The notes under the pieces are model-generated. The model did not search any database. It was not told where the DNA came from and was given only the letters and a program-made list of their open reading frames with translations. A program made the translations under genes and the position numbers. From Stichopus chloronotus (lineage: Eukaryota; Echinodermata; Holothuroidea; Aspidochirotida; Stichopodidae), in assembly GCA_021234535.1 (NCBI GenBank), contig CM037832.1, forward strand, positions 3,455,359 through 3,519,358: 64,000 nucleotides of DNA, written 5' to 3'. This document shows, in pieces, positions 23,701 to 36,119 of the stretch (positions within the stretch are counted from its first letter, which is position 1; each line of letters starts with the position of its first letter).

Positions 23701-26700
23701 CTGAAACAAAAGTGAATGTATGAGATCACATTGTTGTTGCGTAGTGAAGGCAAATTTCGTCGATTACAGGTATCAATAGACCTTTGTAAAACACTAATCT
23801 TTATAGATCAAACTAGCAGCATCCCATGGTGACTTCTAAACTTGTTTTGATAAACAACTGTTTCTCTTCTTGACAATGGAGGTTGGATTTAACAAGAAGC
23901 TTTATGAGATGTTACTGAAGATTTTGTAGAAATTGTTGATGACATGTCTCCTGGTAATGTGGTTGGTCGATGAAAGTTGATTGACAATCCTTAGTTGTCC
24001 CCACATCGGTCAAGTCAGTCATGTGACTACTTCAAGTCTGAGACTGCAAAACAAACTTTGCTAGTACAAGAGCAAATCCTCTCACTTTTAATTGCACACT
24101 CATGATAAAATCTCTGTGGAAAGGAGGGACTCTTCTCATCCATGCATCTTTTTGTTTGTACCTTTGTAAAATACCTCTTCATCGCTTGCCTGATTGTCTT
24201 TTGCAGAATTTACACCATTTGTTGACATTACATCATTTCCCATACAACTCTCTCTCTTTCTCTATGAACTTTCTCTTCGTGTGATGTTACAGCCTTAACA
24301 GACCAAGCCGTCTACATTTTTGATGATCCTCTACGACGAAAACTCAACAGCACTCAGCATATCTCAAATGGCAGTCACTAACCAGCAGACACAGCAATAT
24401 TTAAGTATGATGATGTTTAAGAGTTTGTACATAAAGATAATTCAAGTTGGCCAACTTTGTTATATGCCAACCTCTCTGAGCCTGGCATGGCACTCTCATC
24501 GACGTCTTTGGTCTAAAACGTAAAATAAGATCCATTTACACTTGACGACTTGGTGCTCAGTCCAAAATTAACTTGAAAGGTTGATGATTGTTTAAAAAAA
24601 AAATACAATTTTTGTTTTTTATCTTTCAAGAACTTCCACAAACGATCCCAATTTGAAAAGGAAAAATGTGTATGATAGGCTAGCTTATCAAGGACATTAT
24701 CAAACTGACTGTGGCCATCAGTCATTCAATGCCTTAGATGATTGTGGCTACTAAACATCCTCATGAGCATATGTGTGCAATATCAGTAGACTCAAAGACA
24801 TACTTGTAGTACAGGGATTGATACTATCCATTACAAAGTTACCATTACAAAGTTACGGTACTATTTAATTGGTGACATGTATCTTACATAAATTTTTGCA
24901 CTTTCTTCCTCCACATTGACTATAAACATATCTCCTTAACAGGTTTGTGGTAGAAAATATATGCCAATGAAAAATTTTGCCTCAGTAGAGCAAAAAAGAA
25001 CAAAAAAAATTGTTTAATTGTTCTTGTGTAGACATGTTTATGAGTGTGTGTTTTATGCCTTTTCCAACTGCAAAAAAATGTTGTTTAGTGAACGGTCAAA
25101 AACATTCACCTGCAGAGTTTAGGTAAACATTGCTGGGGAGAGGTTCATATAAGTTTTTCTTAACTCATTTTCTCTCCTTTTCCTTCTCGTATTTCTGTTT
25201 TGTATAATCCTTAATTGTTTCTTTTATTGTGACTCTTTATGTTGATTTTGTTCCCTCATGTCTTGTATTGTTGATATAGAAATAAACTGTGCAAACAAAC
25301 AAACAAACAAACAATATTCTAAGTTGCAGAGGAGTATCCCACCTGCTGTACCGTCAATGTCGTTCATACCCATCGAGACTAAGGAATGTTTAGGGTGATT
25401 TCTAAACCCAAGAGAATAATTATTACAAACTATGTTAAAAAGTACTCCACAATATTTTAACATTCCAACATTTTTCAGGAAACAAATATTCAGCAAAACT
25501 TATTCAATTCTTCTCATCCTGTTCGCTACAACACTGGATGATCAAACCATTTGAACAACCTACCGACCACATCAGCTCCGATGGTTCGAAGAAATCGGAC
25601 TTCTGAAGGAGTTTCATACATTGGACCAGACACCATACAGTATATGCCCTCCTTCACATTGTTACTTAAATCCGTTTCCACGGCAATCTCCTTGGCAATT
25701 TCTCGTAGTCTCTTAGAGTAAGGTTTACTAACATCCAAGAATCTGGGACCAAATCTGGAAAGTAGAAAGTTGAGACCATTACTTGACAGTTAAGGCTAGC
25801 ACTTCCTTTGAACAATGCGCTGAGCATGTGAAACTCATCCTTTGAGAATCGTGAACGGCAGAATATTTGCTTTGTATTTTGGTGTATGTAGTCAGTCAGA
25901 TATTGCTTAGTATTCAATCGGTAAAACATACACTGGCCATCAAATCTGTCAACGTGTGCAGATTTATGTGCAATTATTTTAGTGCAATTAGTGAATTGAT
26001 ACAATATTTGCATGCTTATTTTTATGATGTATACTTCGTTGCCTTGTTAGTTATTATGGAGTTGGGACTTTGGAGTCAGGACTTTCAGAATTGTGACTTT
26101 TGAAGTGCGGTAACCAAGTCATTGATTCTCATGTTACAACTCTTAGTTTTACTGATTTCTTCTAAGCACACCAGTTCCAGTTGCGTGCCTTCCTACAAAC
26201 AGCTATACAGATTGTAATGCATCTCTGATATTAACAATAGAGAGAAAAATTGAAAGTTGAGAAAAAAAAAACACATTAACAACTTCAAAATAAAAGAGCT
26301 TGCTCATTCAGACATCAGCCAAGCAATAATAAAAAACTGAATCTTAGTCACACATGAAATTTCTACCTGAAATAATTTCAATATTAGTGATATATTAGTG
26401 ATCCATTTTACGTACCTTTCTTCGTTAGACCCGATTAATGGATTAAACCCACACAATCCTGGAAGGTAAATGTGATCTTTAATAATAACAATAGTTCCAA
26501 CTGGGAGAGCATTAGACAAAGATCCAGCTGCATTTGTGAGGACCAGCGTTTTTATTCCGAGAAGACTCATGATTCTAATTGGTGCAGTAACCTTGATGAG
26601 GTGGGGGGGGGGGGGGAAAGGAGTAAAGAAGAGGATGGTTAGTACAGTACTTTTAAGCAGTTCACTGACTGACCAGTAATTGTTCAATTTAATGATTGAG

Positions 26701-29700
26701 ATTTGCTTATACTTTTGATTAACACCATTTCTAATTTAAATACCTTATCAATAGATCAGTGACTTACAGTATAGTGTATGTATACAAGTCCATTGTCTTC
26801 TGTACAGTTGCATTTTGGCAAATTCATGACTTAGGAAGTACAAGCATTTATAATGGAATATATATGGGGCATTTACAACACCATAGCATAGCACTTAACT
26901 CTACAGTGATTTCAGTGACAACATGAAACAACTTTAGGTAATGTATTGGGTAAGCCTAGACTTCTAGTATTGGGGAATGTATTTTGTTCTTTATTGTTCA
27001 CCCTTATAAACATACTCTAGCTTAGGTGATTGATATGTTGCTTGTGTGTACCCTTCTTTCTCTTGCGTCTCGATAAGAAACCAAAGAGGTTGTAAAACCT
27101 CCTTGAAGAAACTAACAGAAGCTAATCAAATCAGCATGTTACTTCATCTCTTTCAATCAGCTTGAAAAAATGTTTGAAAAAGCTTAAATGGATAGGAGGC
27201 TGTGAAAGGAAGAAATGAGTTTTCTATAATTTACTGAACAGTAGATTTTTCAGAAATCGAGCTTAACTGAAGAGAAAGACTCATGTTACCTAATATATCT
27301 CAACCTGGTGAAAATGCTTTGGCTGGTCATCATACTTTCTTTGGCAATTTAGGTGCTTTTTCAACATCACTGTGTCCCTATCACTCAGTGTCCTTATCAC
27401 TCAGTGTCCCCATCACTCAGTGTCCCCATCAATCAGTGTCCCTAAGAAAGTTCATTGCAATCCCATGCCAATGCCTGATTTGCATTTTATGAACATCATC
27501 GGAGTGGTAATGAAGGACAAAGTTGTACTTGGAGTTTCCTGATGAGATTGAACACTGATATTAAATAGCCCTTTCTATTGCATGCCATGTTGGTTCCTTT
27601 ATGATGCAGAATTTACCTGTGAGGTCCTGGGCACCAGGCATAATTAAGACTGACTACACACAACGGATGAGAAATCTTGTGAACGCATATTAACATTTTG
27701 AAGCTGGTGTGTAGGAGTAGTGTATGAAGATAGTTGTTGGAATTTTAGGTTCATTGCAATCCCACACTAATATATATCAGTGGAGTGGTACTTTCCTGAT
27801 GTCATGTGGTATTACGGCTACCTGGTGAAAGGATCATTGCACATGAAAAGACTTTGAGCCACTATGCTTGATCAAGTAAAAGATCTTGAGTTTTGATGGG
27901 GTTTATAGTAGTCACCTGTGGTCAACGGTGGAAAGCTTTCGTTTACACAGGTAATTAGGTTTTCATGCAGAGAACTGTAGCTTTAGTTGCTAAAAAAAGT
28001 TATTTTTTACTCTTCAGTACACTTAAATGAACATTTTGGGTTAAACCCACTCTTGTAATGAAGGAGATGTACTTGGAGTTGTACTTGGGAGTTTTCTGAT
28101 GAGATTGAATGCTGATATTAAATAGCTGTTTCTGTTGTATGACATGTTGGTTCCTCTATGATGCAGAATTTACCCTGTAAAAGGCGTGAAGCATAATTAG
28201 GAATACTTATTCGAAGCATAGCAAAAACTTTGACTGATTACTTGCAAACACAGTCAAGAAATCTTGTGATCACATTTAGTATTTTGAAGTTGGTGTGTAG
28301 GTGTAGCACATGAAGGTTTTGGAATTTTTTATGGATCGGAGGTTAATTTTGGGTCACTACAAGGGGCAAAATTTTGAGCTCACAGATGGTAACAATGTTT
28401 TTTCTTTTCTTCTTTTGTGGATACTACAAATAAGCATTTAATGTCACCACTAGGCAAAAAGCAGATATAATTGAAATGATTTAGGAAGAAATCACTCTGA
28501 GAATTTCAAAATTGCTACTGTATAAATGTCTTACTCTTTTCCATTCAACAATTCTGTGACATATTGCACAAAAGAATGTAGTCCCTGCATACTGCTTTAT
28601 GTCATAAATGCACTATTTAATGCTGCTTTTGAAGTTATAAGCAAGTGTGTTTTTTTTTTATAATTTTGCTAAGCTTATGTATGGTCCCATCCATGTAAAG
28701 ACATTAGTTACCTAGAGGCTAGATAGTGACCCTTGACCTCTGTGGATAAAAAAAAAAACCTTCCCAATGTAAAGCCAGTTCCTCCAAATACCCTAATAAT
28801 CCATTACCCGAGAAAAGTCTGTTTAAAGTGTGTGTCATTGTCACCATAAATATGCGACACATATCAACCCACTTTTTGTGGGTTTACCTTTCACGTGAGA
28901 TCTGTCTGCTGTATGAAACTCTGGTGTCAAACGATGTCTTTGATGATCCACAGGTTGCAGGCATTATTGCAACAAAAATCTCTCTATACTGTACGTCAAA
29001 CTTGGACAATACCATAGTTAAAGATACCCTTGGTTAATCACAAGGATAACAGCAATTGAATTTCGAATGGTTCTCACACTGGAAGAGTCAGTGCGTGTAA
29101 ATGACGTTGAAAACGAACAAAAGCGTTGACTGATGGCACTCAGAGACACATATGCCAAGAGTTTCCAAGCTTCCTCTAAAAGTCTAAATTTATCCTACCT
29201 TCCACGATGGGTAACCTTCATAGAGGTGAAATCTTCCTGACATAACAAGGACATCTTTTTCACCAATTTTCCCGATCACAAACTCCCCAGAATGACCAGC
29301 GACTAAAAGCAATGAAGCAAAAAGAACCAAACAAAATGAAATTTTCAGAATAATCTCTACGAACCACTCATTCAGTACTGCAAATCCTATTGCTCTCTGT
29401 GTGACATTGCTCCTTATCAAGATTTCAACAAATCGATACATTTTCAGAGAATAAAGCACATGGTACTGTATACGATGGAAAATGATAAGAACAAGGTGTA
29501 TTTGACATAGATCCGTAGTTTGCAACTTCGCACATCGTTCAACATCTCCTGTGTGCTAACAGAGTGCTGTCTACTGGGAAGGCAACAATGTTTGAAATAC
29601 TCTCAATAGAGTTTTCTGACCACTGTAGGAGGTTATGCTATGCGACAGAAAAAATATCCTAATGGATATTTTTTCCTAGAAAAATATCCTTATGGATCTG

Positions 29701-32700
29701 TTGCAAAGTAGGGAATATGAAATAAATGAAATGAAATGATGGCTTTAAATTACTGACTGGATGCTTACTGCATATAGCAGAAAATTATGCCAAAAATTTA
29801 AAAAAATAACAGATGAATACTGCACAATGAGACACGGTCGACAGAGATGGCTTGCCTTGAGCACAATCAATTCACCTTGGGATAGGTAATGTATTTATTT
29901 CCTTTAGGTAGTACTGTGCAACAGCTGAGAATATTAAATGTAACTGATAATATTTCAGTTTGGTATGGGCTGTCTTGATTTGAATGACCTTAGAGGGAAA
30001 ATAATCTGTAGAAATTTACTGAGTGTGTTAAAATATTGGCACAGAATTGTCTTCCCTGCACTATGCATGACAGAAGTGAACACTGAACAGAGCTGAATGT
30101 GTCTCGAAAGATGATTCTCATCCAGTTTTTTGTATTTTAAGTTCCTAAGCTAAAGACCTAACATTACCGAATTAAAATCAATTGTTAAAAGTCAGTTGCA
30201 ACCCCAAATAGCACATGCAAAATATTCACCTTGGTGCAATGGTCATTGGTGTTTTTAACAGAGCAAAGTTATTATGTTTCGTGTGGCATTTACCTGTACT
30301 TTGTGGAAATCCTTCGATGTCTGTATACGGAATTTTAACACCATTCTGTACAGAGTCTACAAGTGCACCTTGCCCTGACCCTGCGATGATTCCAATCACA
30401 GGCTTGCAATCTCCACTTTTCGTTCTGATAATAGATGCCATCTCTTCCAGCTGCTCGTATGAGAACCTGAAGGGACAAAAACCAGTAAGATGTATACAAA
30501 CCACAGCATGCTACTTCAGTGTCCAGAGGGCCAGTTACATTCTTACAAAATTTGGTTTGACGTTCAATGGCTTGAATTTAAGGTACAAGGTCTCAATTTC
30601 AGATTTAACAAGGCTACTTCATGTAAGGCTGTTCGGAAAACCGATTTGATTTGAAAACCGGAAAACCGGTTTTGTGTGATTTGGTTTTTTAATTTTTCGA
30701 GAAACCAAAAAATCGGTTACTAGGAATAAAACCGGTCAGTAACCGATCGTGATTTTTGTTCCATTTCAAATTTTACTTTGATAAGGAATTGCACGCTTTT
30801 TTAATGGAAAGTTTCTACTTATTGCTGGTGTGTTGAAGGATTTGTCGAAAACTTGAGTTTTTGTTTAACTTTTGACCAACAGTTGTGCAAATTCTTATTC
30901 AAAATAATTTGCAGTCGATGCAGCAAGTACGTTATGCATATGGTCAGAGTAAAATTTGAAAAAACCGGTTTTGATTTAAAAACCAGTTTTCATGGCCACC
31001 AAAACCAGTTTCCAATTTTTTACTAAAGGTCACAGCCTTAACTTCATGTCACATGCTTTGTCAAAATACCGCCATTAGACATACTAATATGCAGGTTGAT
31101 GCCTGTCTACTGCAATTGTGGTTGTGACTTTACAGCCACAACAAAGCTTTATCCTCTATTTCAAGTACAGTATGACCAGAAACACAAACATGCACACGTA
31201 CATGCGGAGGTGAGGTGGGGGGGAGGAGCATTCTGTGGTCATGTGACAAATCCTGTGGAACTTTCCACGGAAATTTCAATCTCTGTAAGTCTTGGTATAG
31301 GTCCTCTTAGTGGCATACAAGATACCAGCTGCAGTATACTTTGGCTATTTTGGTGGGCAAGCAGACACCTAGCTTTATGCCATGAAACAAACTGTGAATA
31401 ATCGTGTTCTAACTTGGTTGTGGACAACCATTTAAATGATTGCATTAAGTTCACAGCCTAGAATGACTCTGCGTGACTTCACTACATGGGCATAACATCA
31501 AAACCAACAAAAACCACAAAATGTAAGAATTATACACTGAATGAGTCATACTGTGATACAACATCATAGCTCTGATAATGACTTTCAAAATTGAACTAAC
31601 GAAAATCATATTTTCCACTCAAACCCTTTTTGCCTATGATTGTCAGCAACACACAATGCAGACCCATAAAGTGAAGGGGTTGCAATGAGCTGCCAGGGTG
31701 GTACCACCTAGCCCTAACTAAGAATCCTTTTCTCCTCTTTTCATCCCCCCTCCTGCTTGAACTAAGGAAATTGCAAAATGAAATCCCAAACATATACAGG
31801 TAAGGTTGAATACTTTGCTTCAAATTGTACAAAAGGGTACCTCATGGCATGCTTCCAAAAATTTGTGATTCGAGGTGTTTAGCCCCCACACTGAGCTCCA
31901 GATGACAAATGCAATCTCAGCATTACTGAACAGTAAATGTCAAATGTGCCAATAGGGCTATTACCCCCCCCCCCTCCCATCCACCCTACATTCCTAGAAA
32001 TCTGACCTGGATGCAGGTCAGGTGTAATGAAATGCAACATGTGTCACATGTAAGGATAAGTTTACTGTGGACATTATTAATTAGCATGTCATTTTGCGAG
32101 AAAACTGCTACTTCATTTGCTTTAGAATGAGAAAAAAATATTTAAAATTTATATTCATATTTGTTTCTCTTATCAAGCCTGTAATTTTAAAACATTTAAA
32201 GGGTAAGGGTAGTTGGACCAGAAAGCTAAAGGACTTTGTGATTCCTTGCCAATATTAATGACTAAGAAAGAAGACATACTGATTTTGAAGTTCAATCACC
32301 TTATCCTCCTTGAGATACCATGTCAAACAAGGTTGTCAAACTATTGTTTTTTGCTGACCTCATGTGGCCTTTGACCATCGTAAAAAACGACAGAGATCAT
32401 CTACTCATCAACAGCTGCCAATGTTAACAGTTGGAAGTTCCAGCACAATTCAGTCGCTGAGATAACTTCCTACAACAACTTTCAAAAATCCACTTCTGGT
32501 GACTTCAAACAACCTTTGACCTCCATAAAAAACCAATTGGGATCATCTTCTCACATTAGGCAACCTATGCACTAAGTTTGAAGTTCTAGCAACTTTTCCT
32601 CTCAAATATGATGTTAACAAGGTTTCTAAACTGTGACCTCTACTGACCTTGTGTGAACCACAGTATGACATCCCTAAAACACTAAAGGGACTATCTATTC

Positions 32701-35700
32701 ATTAAGAGCAACCAGTTACAAGTTTGTAGTTCCAGCAACTTCCAGCAGCTGAGGTAGTGTACTTCATAGGTTTTCAGTTTCTCCTGTGCTGACCTCAAAT
32801 GACCTTTGAGTGACCTACCTGAGAAAGGACATAGATCATCTATTTTCTATGTTCTACCTACACACCAACTTCAAAGTTCAAGCAACTTTCGCGTCTTGTT
32901 ACATCATGTAATTACAAGCCAAGGCGTCTCACAAACACACAAGCACCCTCACACATCCTGTACATACACACTAACACACTATCACTATAGATTCCTTGCC
33001 TGCCTTTGGCAAGGAATCAGAACTGAATATGATACTACAGAGGAAGAATAACAGGAAGCCCTCTGCTTCTTGACTCGGTGCTCTACGGCTCTATGACTTG
33101 ACCCTCCGTCTCGACTCAGTGCTATTTAAATGCATGTGTCATGTGATGACAGTAGCATAATTGAGAAATTTGTGAATGAAAGAGTCTGTTGTAAAGAAAA
33201 CTGGAGAATGTAAGTATGTGGTACTGTAACATGTTGTGACTGAAACGATAGTAAATGAAGCATTTCCAAGACTGACCAAGTCGTGAAGTTGCAATATGTA
33301 CAAAACTGTATGTACAATAGAAGATAAAAAAAATGGGTTTACAATCGACATTTACTATCAGAAATTTGGCTTCATTAAAAGGACTCAAGGTTGTGCACAC
33401 TTACCTAAAGTGGTAAAGCTTGAAACAAGAAGTTTTGAAGACCATGGAATTTGTTGTGCTAATATTTATGGTGACATCATTCACTGCACACAAATTACAG
33501 CAGGATTTGAGCTCAAGACAAACAGTCCTTTGAACTTCTTCCAACAGAAGGTGATAAGGGTAATCGAGAGAAAACATTTAAACCATCGACAACTCATGAT
33601 GATATTCGTGAAACATGATTGTACACAAATCACAAACAATTCAAGAATACTGCATTGTTTTGATGATGCAGCTCAGCCTTGCCTCTCACACTTGCTTTAC
33701 AGTTTACAAGCAAAACAAATTTTGGACCATGAGAAATAGTACAAGACATATTACATGACATATAACATATTCTACTCAATGTTGTTCATCAGCACATGTG
33801 AAATCTGTCCCAGTTTACACCAATATGCTTGCAACATTTTCATGATTTGAACTCTGTTGATATGAGTTGACCTTTGACCTTCACCAATGATGTGATTCAT
33901 ATGCATCAAATAGATAGTCCAAGGTTTATTTATTGGGATTTTGTCTTTAGATTTTACCATCATGACTCTGCTGATAAAATTAGAGATTCCTAAAGACATC
34001 CCTGCTTGACTGTGTCTGAACTCATACAAACCTGAGCTCACTGTTAGTGTTAGTCAAAATAAAAGAGTTGTTGCCAGACCAATTTCAGACAAGTTGTTTA
34101 TCGAATCACTTGTGGTCAAATTATTTATCTTTCAGAGAAAAGAACCACATGACGGAGTGGTCACTAACTTGTTGGACTGGCTTCGTTTCTTCAGAAAATG
34201 GAGTTACAGAACAAAACAAAAAAAAAAAACACTGGTTCAAATGCTGCGCAAAGCATGTTACTGTACATTATAACAGGTTTTTTTTTCATTGAAGTCAATA
34301 TGCATAATGCTGGATCAGAACTGGCATTAAATATGCTCTGCATTTACATTTCATGCAATCAGTTTAAGCTACAACTCATGAGATATCGTATTTTCAAGGT
34401 TTTCATAATTTGATCTTTCCTGACCTAAAATGGCCTAAGTTGACCCTCATGAACAATGGTAGGTTCTTGCAATTAATGTAATTCATGACATACACATAAG
34501 ATCACACCAAGGTTGCCTTCTTGAGTCATTGTGTTTTCAAGGAGCCCATAGCTTGTCCTCTGCTGACCTCAAATGACCCTTGACCTCCACAAATAACAAC
34601 AGCATTCTTGTGCTTTTTGTGGTCAATTCACAAAGCCACAAAATGAGATCAGTCTGAGATTGCTTTTTTAAGATATATGGCATTTTCAAGGTTTCCACTG
34701 CTTGACCTCTGGTCATTTTAAAAGGCCTTTTCTCTCCACCAATTATTATTGGGTCCTTGTACTCAATATGCGTCTGAGTGTGATACGTAAGTCCAAGCTA
34801 AAATTCTTGAGTCACAGTATCATGTATGTTTAAAATGTTTTGGAATGTTGAACCAAGATGCATGATGCAACCAAGATGCAACCAACAAGCATGCACTTGC
34901 AGCGCATGCTTTGCATGCTCACTTAAAATTTTCATCCTATCCTCTGATTGGTTGTATCCACTTTGATCACTGGTTGTTCCGATGACAGGCTCGACTTTAG
35001 AATCCGTGACCAAACGCCAACGCCACACACAATATACCGTGATATGCTTGAATGAGCACTGGTTGTACAATGGGATGATTGTCAAATGCGCTATTAAGGA
35101 AATTTATCATTCCCATTTGAAGACAGTTCCACCTACAAAAGACAGAAGGTTTCCTTATGAATCAGTATTGTCTCCAATGAACATGTATTCCATGCAACGA
35201 AGAATTGTGTCACCGAAGGTGAAATTATTCTGCGTTCTTTACAACAACCCAAACAAAATTAACTTTCCCCAAGGTGCCCGTCGAGTGCACCTCCTGTTGA
35301 CTTACTGTGGAAATGGCAAAAATGGTGGCTATTTCAATCTGCCTAACCTAAGCTTTCAAAAGCTGTGATTTGTGAATGTTATGCTAAGCGCACTCGACGG
35401 GCCCTTGCAGTCGATGGCTAACTTTCTGTACTGCTAGCAATAGCGTGTACATACTATAGGGTTAGGGTATGTGTATATATTACAGCGCTAAGGGATGGGG
35501 GATGAATTGTGAAAATATTTCTTCGAACACTCATCAGCCCAATTCTCTCTATAGACATGGAAGGTTAGGGAAAGGACTGTTATGGGGCTCTACCCACGTT
35601 GGTTTGAATCCTCTGCAAATCTCCTTCCTTCCACAGGCTTAACTTCTGTCATTTCTCTCCACAGATTTACACAGGATGTATAACTTTGTGAGATCGGAAT

Positions 35701-36119
35701 GTACGGATTCGTACCATCGATGACGTTCGGGAAAATTATTGCAATTACTCGCACGAACATGTTCGGGCAAGTAGCCAAAACCATAACATAGCCTAATTCT
35801 ACAATACTGGCAATACTGGGCTAGTGTTTGAATGTTCACGTACTAATACTATTTAGTATTTACTAAGACGTCGAGTCGTCAGTACTACAGTACAAGTAAC
35901 GTAGCTTAAGTACTACTAATGCGCGGTAGCTAATGCACTGTAACGTGAAGTTTCAATAGTAGGCTAGGGCCTTGGCCGACTATGCCTTCTGTCTAAGCCA
36001 TGTCCACACCACCAAGATTCGTTTGAAAATATTGTCTAACAGTTATTTTCTTACGTTAGTAATCATAAATTTCATAGACTAGTTCATACTTACGGTATTC
36101 CTCCGTCGGCTTTCGACAT
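23498..36119 (-). CDS. PNP: Purine nucleoside phosphorylase, complete six-exon gene
   Basis: It encodes a cytosolic enzyme converting purine (deoxy)nucleosides plus phosphate to base plus (deoxy)ribose-1-phosphate in purine salvage. Joining 36119-36094, 30466-30294, 29302-29199, 26591-26416, 25754-25564 and 23700-23498 gives 873 nt, 290 residues plus stop; human PNP is 289. All introns are GT-AG and all phases match. Equivalents of human active-site residues (numbers here are human plus 6): Ser39 in GSGQG, His70, Arg90/His92/Tyr94 in GRFHLYEGY, Asn121-Ala122 in TNAAG, Glu207 in GPMYETP (human Phe200 is Tyr206), Met225 in VVGMST, and His264 (human His257, one extra residue before it). Human Asn243 is replaced by Asp249, a position that sets 6-oxo versus 6-amino purine preference. 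The related MTAP family was considered, but length and motifs fit PNP. Confidence 0.95.
23701..25563 (-). other. PNP intron 5
   Basis: Mostly unassignable AT-rich sequence. At 25150-25315 a T-rich stretch ends in AGAAATAAACTGTGC followed by (AAAC)n at about 25293-25315, which looks like a LINE 3' tail on the plus strand, but no coding remnant confirms it. Confidence 0.5.
25564..25754 (-). CDS. PNP: PNP exon 5
   Basis: A 191-nt exon after TTTCCAG, reading FGPRFLDVSKPYSKRL to SGPMYETPSEV (Glu201 equivalent) and GADVVG at donor GTAGGT. Its first base completes the Arg codon begun in exon 4. Confidence 0.95.
26416..26591 (-). CDS. PNP: PNP exon 4
   Basis: A 176-nt exon from VTAPIRIM through LVLTNAAGSL to GSNEER, donor GTACGT. 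The acceptor tract contains a C homopolymer (G run on the plus strand, about 26602-26617), an assembly-prone and length-variable spot right at a splice site. Confidence 0.95.
27370..27443 (+). repeat. CACTCAGTGTCC(C/T)(T/C)AT short tandem repeat
   Basis: Four to five near-identical units of 16-18 bp lie in PNP intron 3. Confidence 0.85.
27508..28330 (+). repeat. Diverged tandem duplication, spacing about 550-590 bp
   Basis: The two units share CTGATGAGATTGAA, GATATTAAATAGC, CATGTTGGTTCCT and ATGATGCAGAATTTACC (27530-27621 and 28088-28178), then AATCTTGTGA and TGGTGTGTAGG (27671-27728 and 28258-28316). It lies wholly in PNP intron 3. Confidence 0.75.
29199..29302 (-). CDS. PNP: PNP exon 3
   Basis: A 104-nt exon after TTTTAG, ending in phase 0 at donor GTAGGA. 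It carries AGHSGEFVIG and the phosphate/ribose-binding GRFHLYEGYPSWK. Upstream ORF sequence beyond 29302 is intron. Confidence 0.95.
30294..30466 (-). CDS. PNP: PNP exon 2
   Basis: A 173-nt exon between a TTCAG acceptor and donor GTAAAT. It encodes FSYEQLEEM through the phosphate-binding GIIAGSGQGAL to GFPQST. Same phases as the paralog exon at 355-524. Confidence 0.95.
30624..31040. mobile_element. Small hAT-like element with ACCGGTTTT motifs (417 bp)
   Basis: The ends are TAAGGCTGT and ACAGCCTTA, a perfect 9-bp inverted repeat, with a perfect 8-bp target duplication ACTTCATG (30616-30623, 31041-31048). The interior is dominated by repeats of AAAACCGGTTTT and AACCAGTTTT. It is non-autonomous and lies in PNP intron 1. 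Confidence 0.88.
32230..33019 (+). repeat. TGATTCCTTGCC-family repeat, full-length copy with about 145-bp internal units
   Basis: Starts GGACTTTGTGATTCCTTGCC and ends CCTTGCCTGCCTTTGGCAAGGAATCA, so TGATTCCTTGCC and its complement bound the element. Between are about four units of 144-147 bp, each with a TGACCT block (about 32354, 32498, 32643, 32790), then a CA-rich tract. A MITE-like element carrying an internal minisatellite is the best reading; no target duplication was identified. Confidence 0.7.
33790..34800 (+). repeat. Tandem TGACCT units without family ends, about 147-bp period
   Basis: Blocks TGACCTTTGACCTTCACC (33868), CCTGACCTAAAATGGCC (about 34417), GCTGACCTCAAATGACCCTTGACC (about 34561) and TTGACCTCTGGTC (about 34703) alternate with GAGATATCGTATTTTCAAGG-like phrases. 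They match the internal units of the 32230 copy. Confidence 0.65.
33868..33880 (-). promoter_or_regulatory. Perfect DR1 nuclear-receptor motif in PNP intron 1
   Basis: TGACCTTTGACCT, the second perfect DR1 consensus in this repeat family. Binding is not demonstrated. Confidence 0.4.
35840..36000. promoter_or_regulatory. AGTACTA/GTAACGT/GGCTAGGGCC segment at the start of PNP intron 1
   Basis: The words TACTAATACTATTTAGTATT, GTCAGTACTACAGTAC, AAGTAACGTAGC and TAGGCTAGGGCC lie within 260 bp of exon 1, echoing the segments beside the first exons of the PNP paralog and RABIF. Regulatory function is inference. Confidence 0.3.
36094..36119 (-). CDS. PNP: PNP exon 1 (coding part)
   Basis: ATG at 36119-36117 reads MSKADGGI and stops after CC at donor GTAAGT (36093-36088). 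Together with G at 30466 the split codon is proline. The upstream side (from 36120) would be the 5' UTR and promoter; no TATA element was recognised. Confidence 0.85.

Larger units (their letters stand above)
26592..29198 (-). other. PNP intron 3
   Basis: It contains a short CACTCAGTGTCCCCAT array (27370-27443) and a diverged tandem duplication (27508-28330). The rest is AT-rich sequence with no feature I can name. Confidence 0.6.
30467..36093 (-). other. PNP intron 1
   Basis: A 5.6 kb intron with a small hAT-like element (30624-31040), a TGACCT-family repeat (32230-33019), further tandem TGACCT units (33790-34800) and a promoter-proximal TAGGCC/AGTACTA segment (35840-36000). The stretches 31050-32200, 33030-33780 and 34800-35800 have no supported features. 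Confidence 0.6.

Noticed and set aside
33296..33739. 147-codon plus-strand frame in PNP intron 1
   Set aside because: The longest frame in the intron, but AT-rich, antisense to the gene, without motif or splice evidence.
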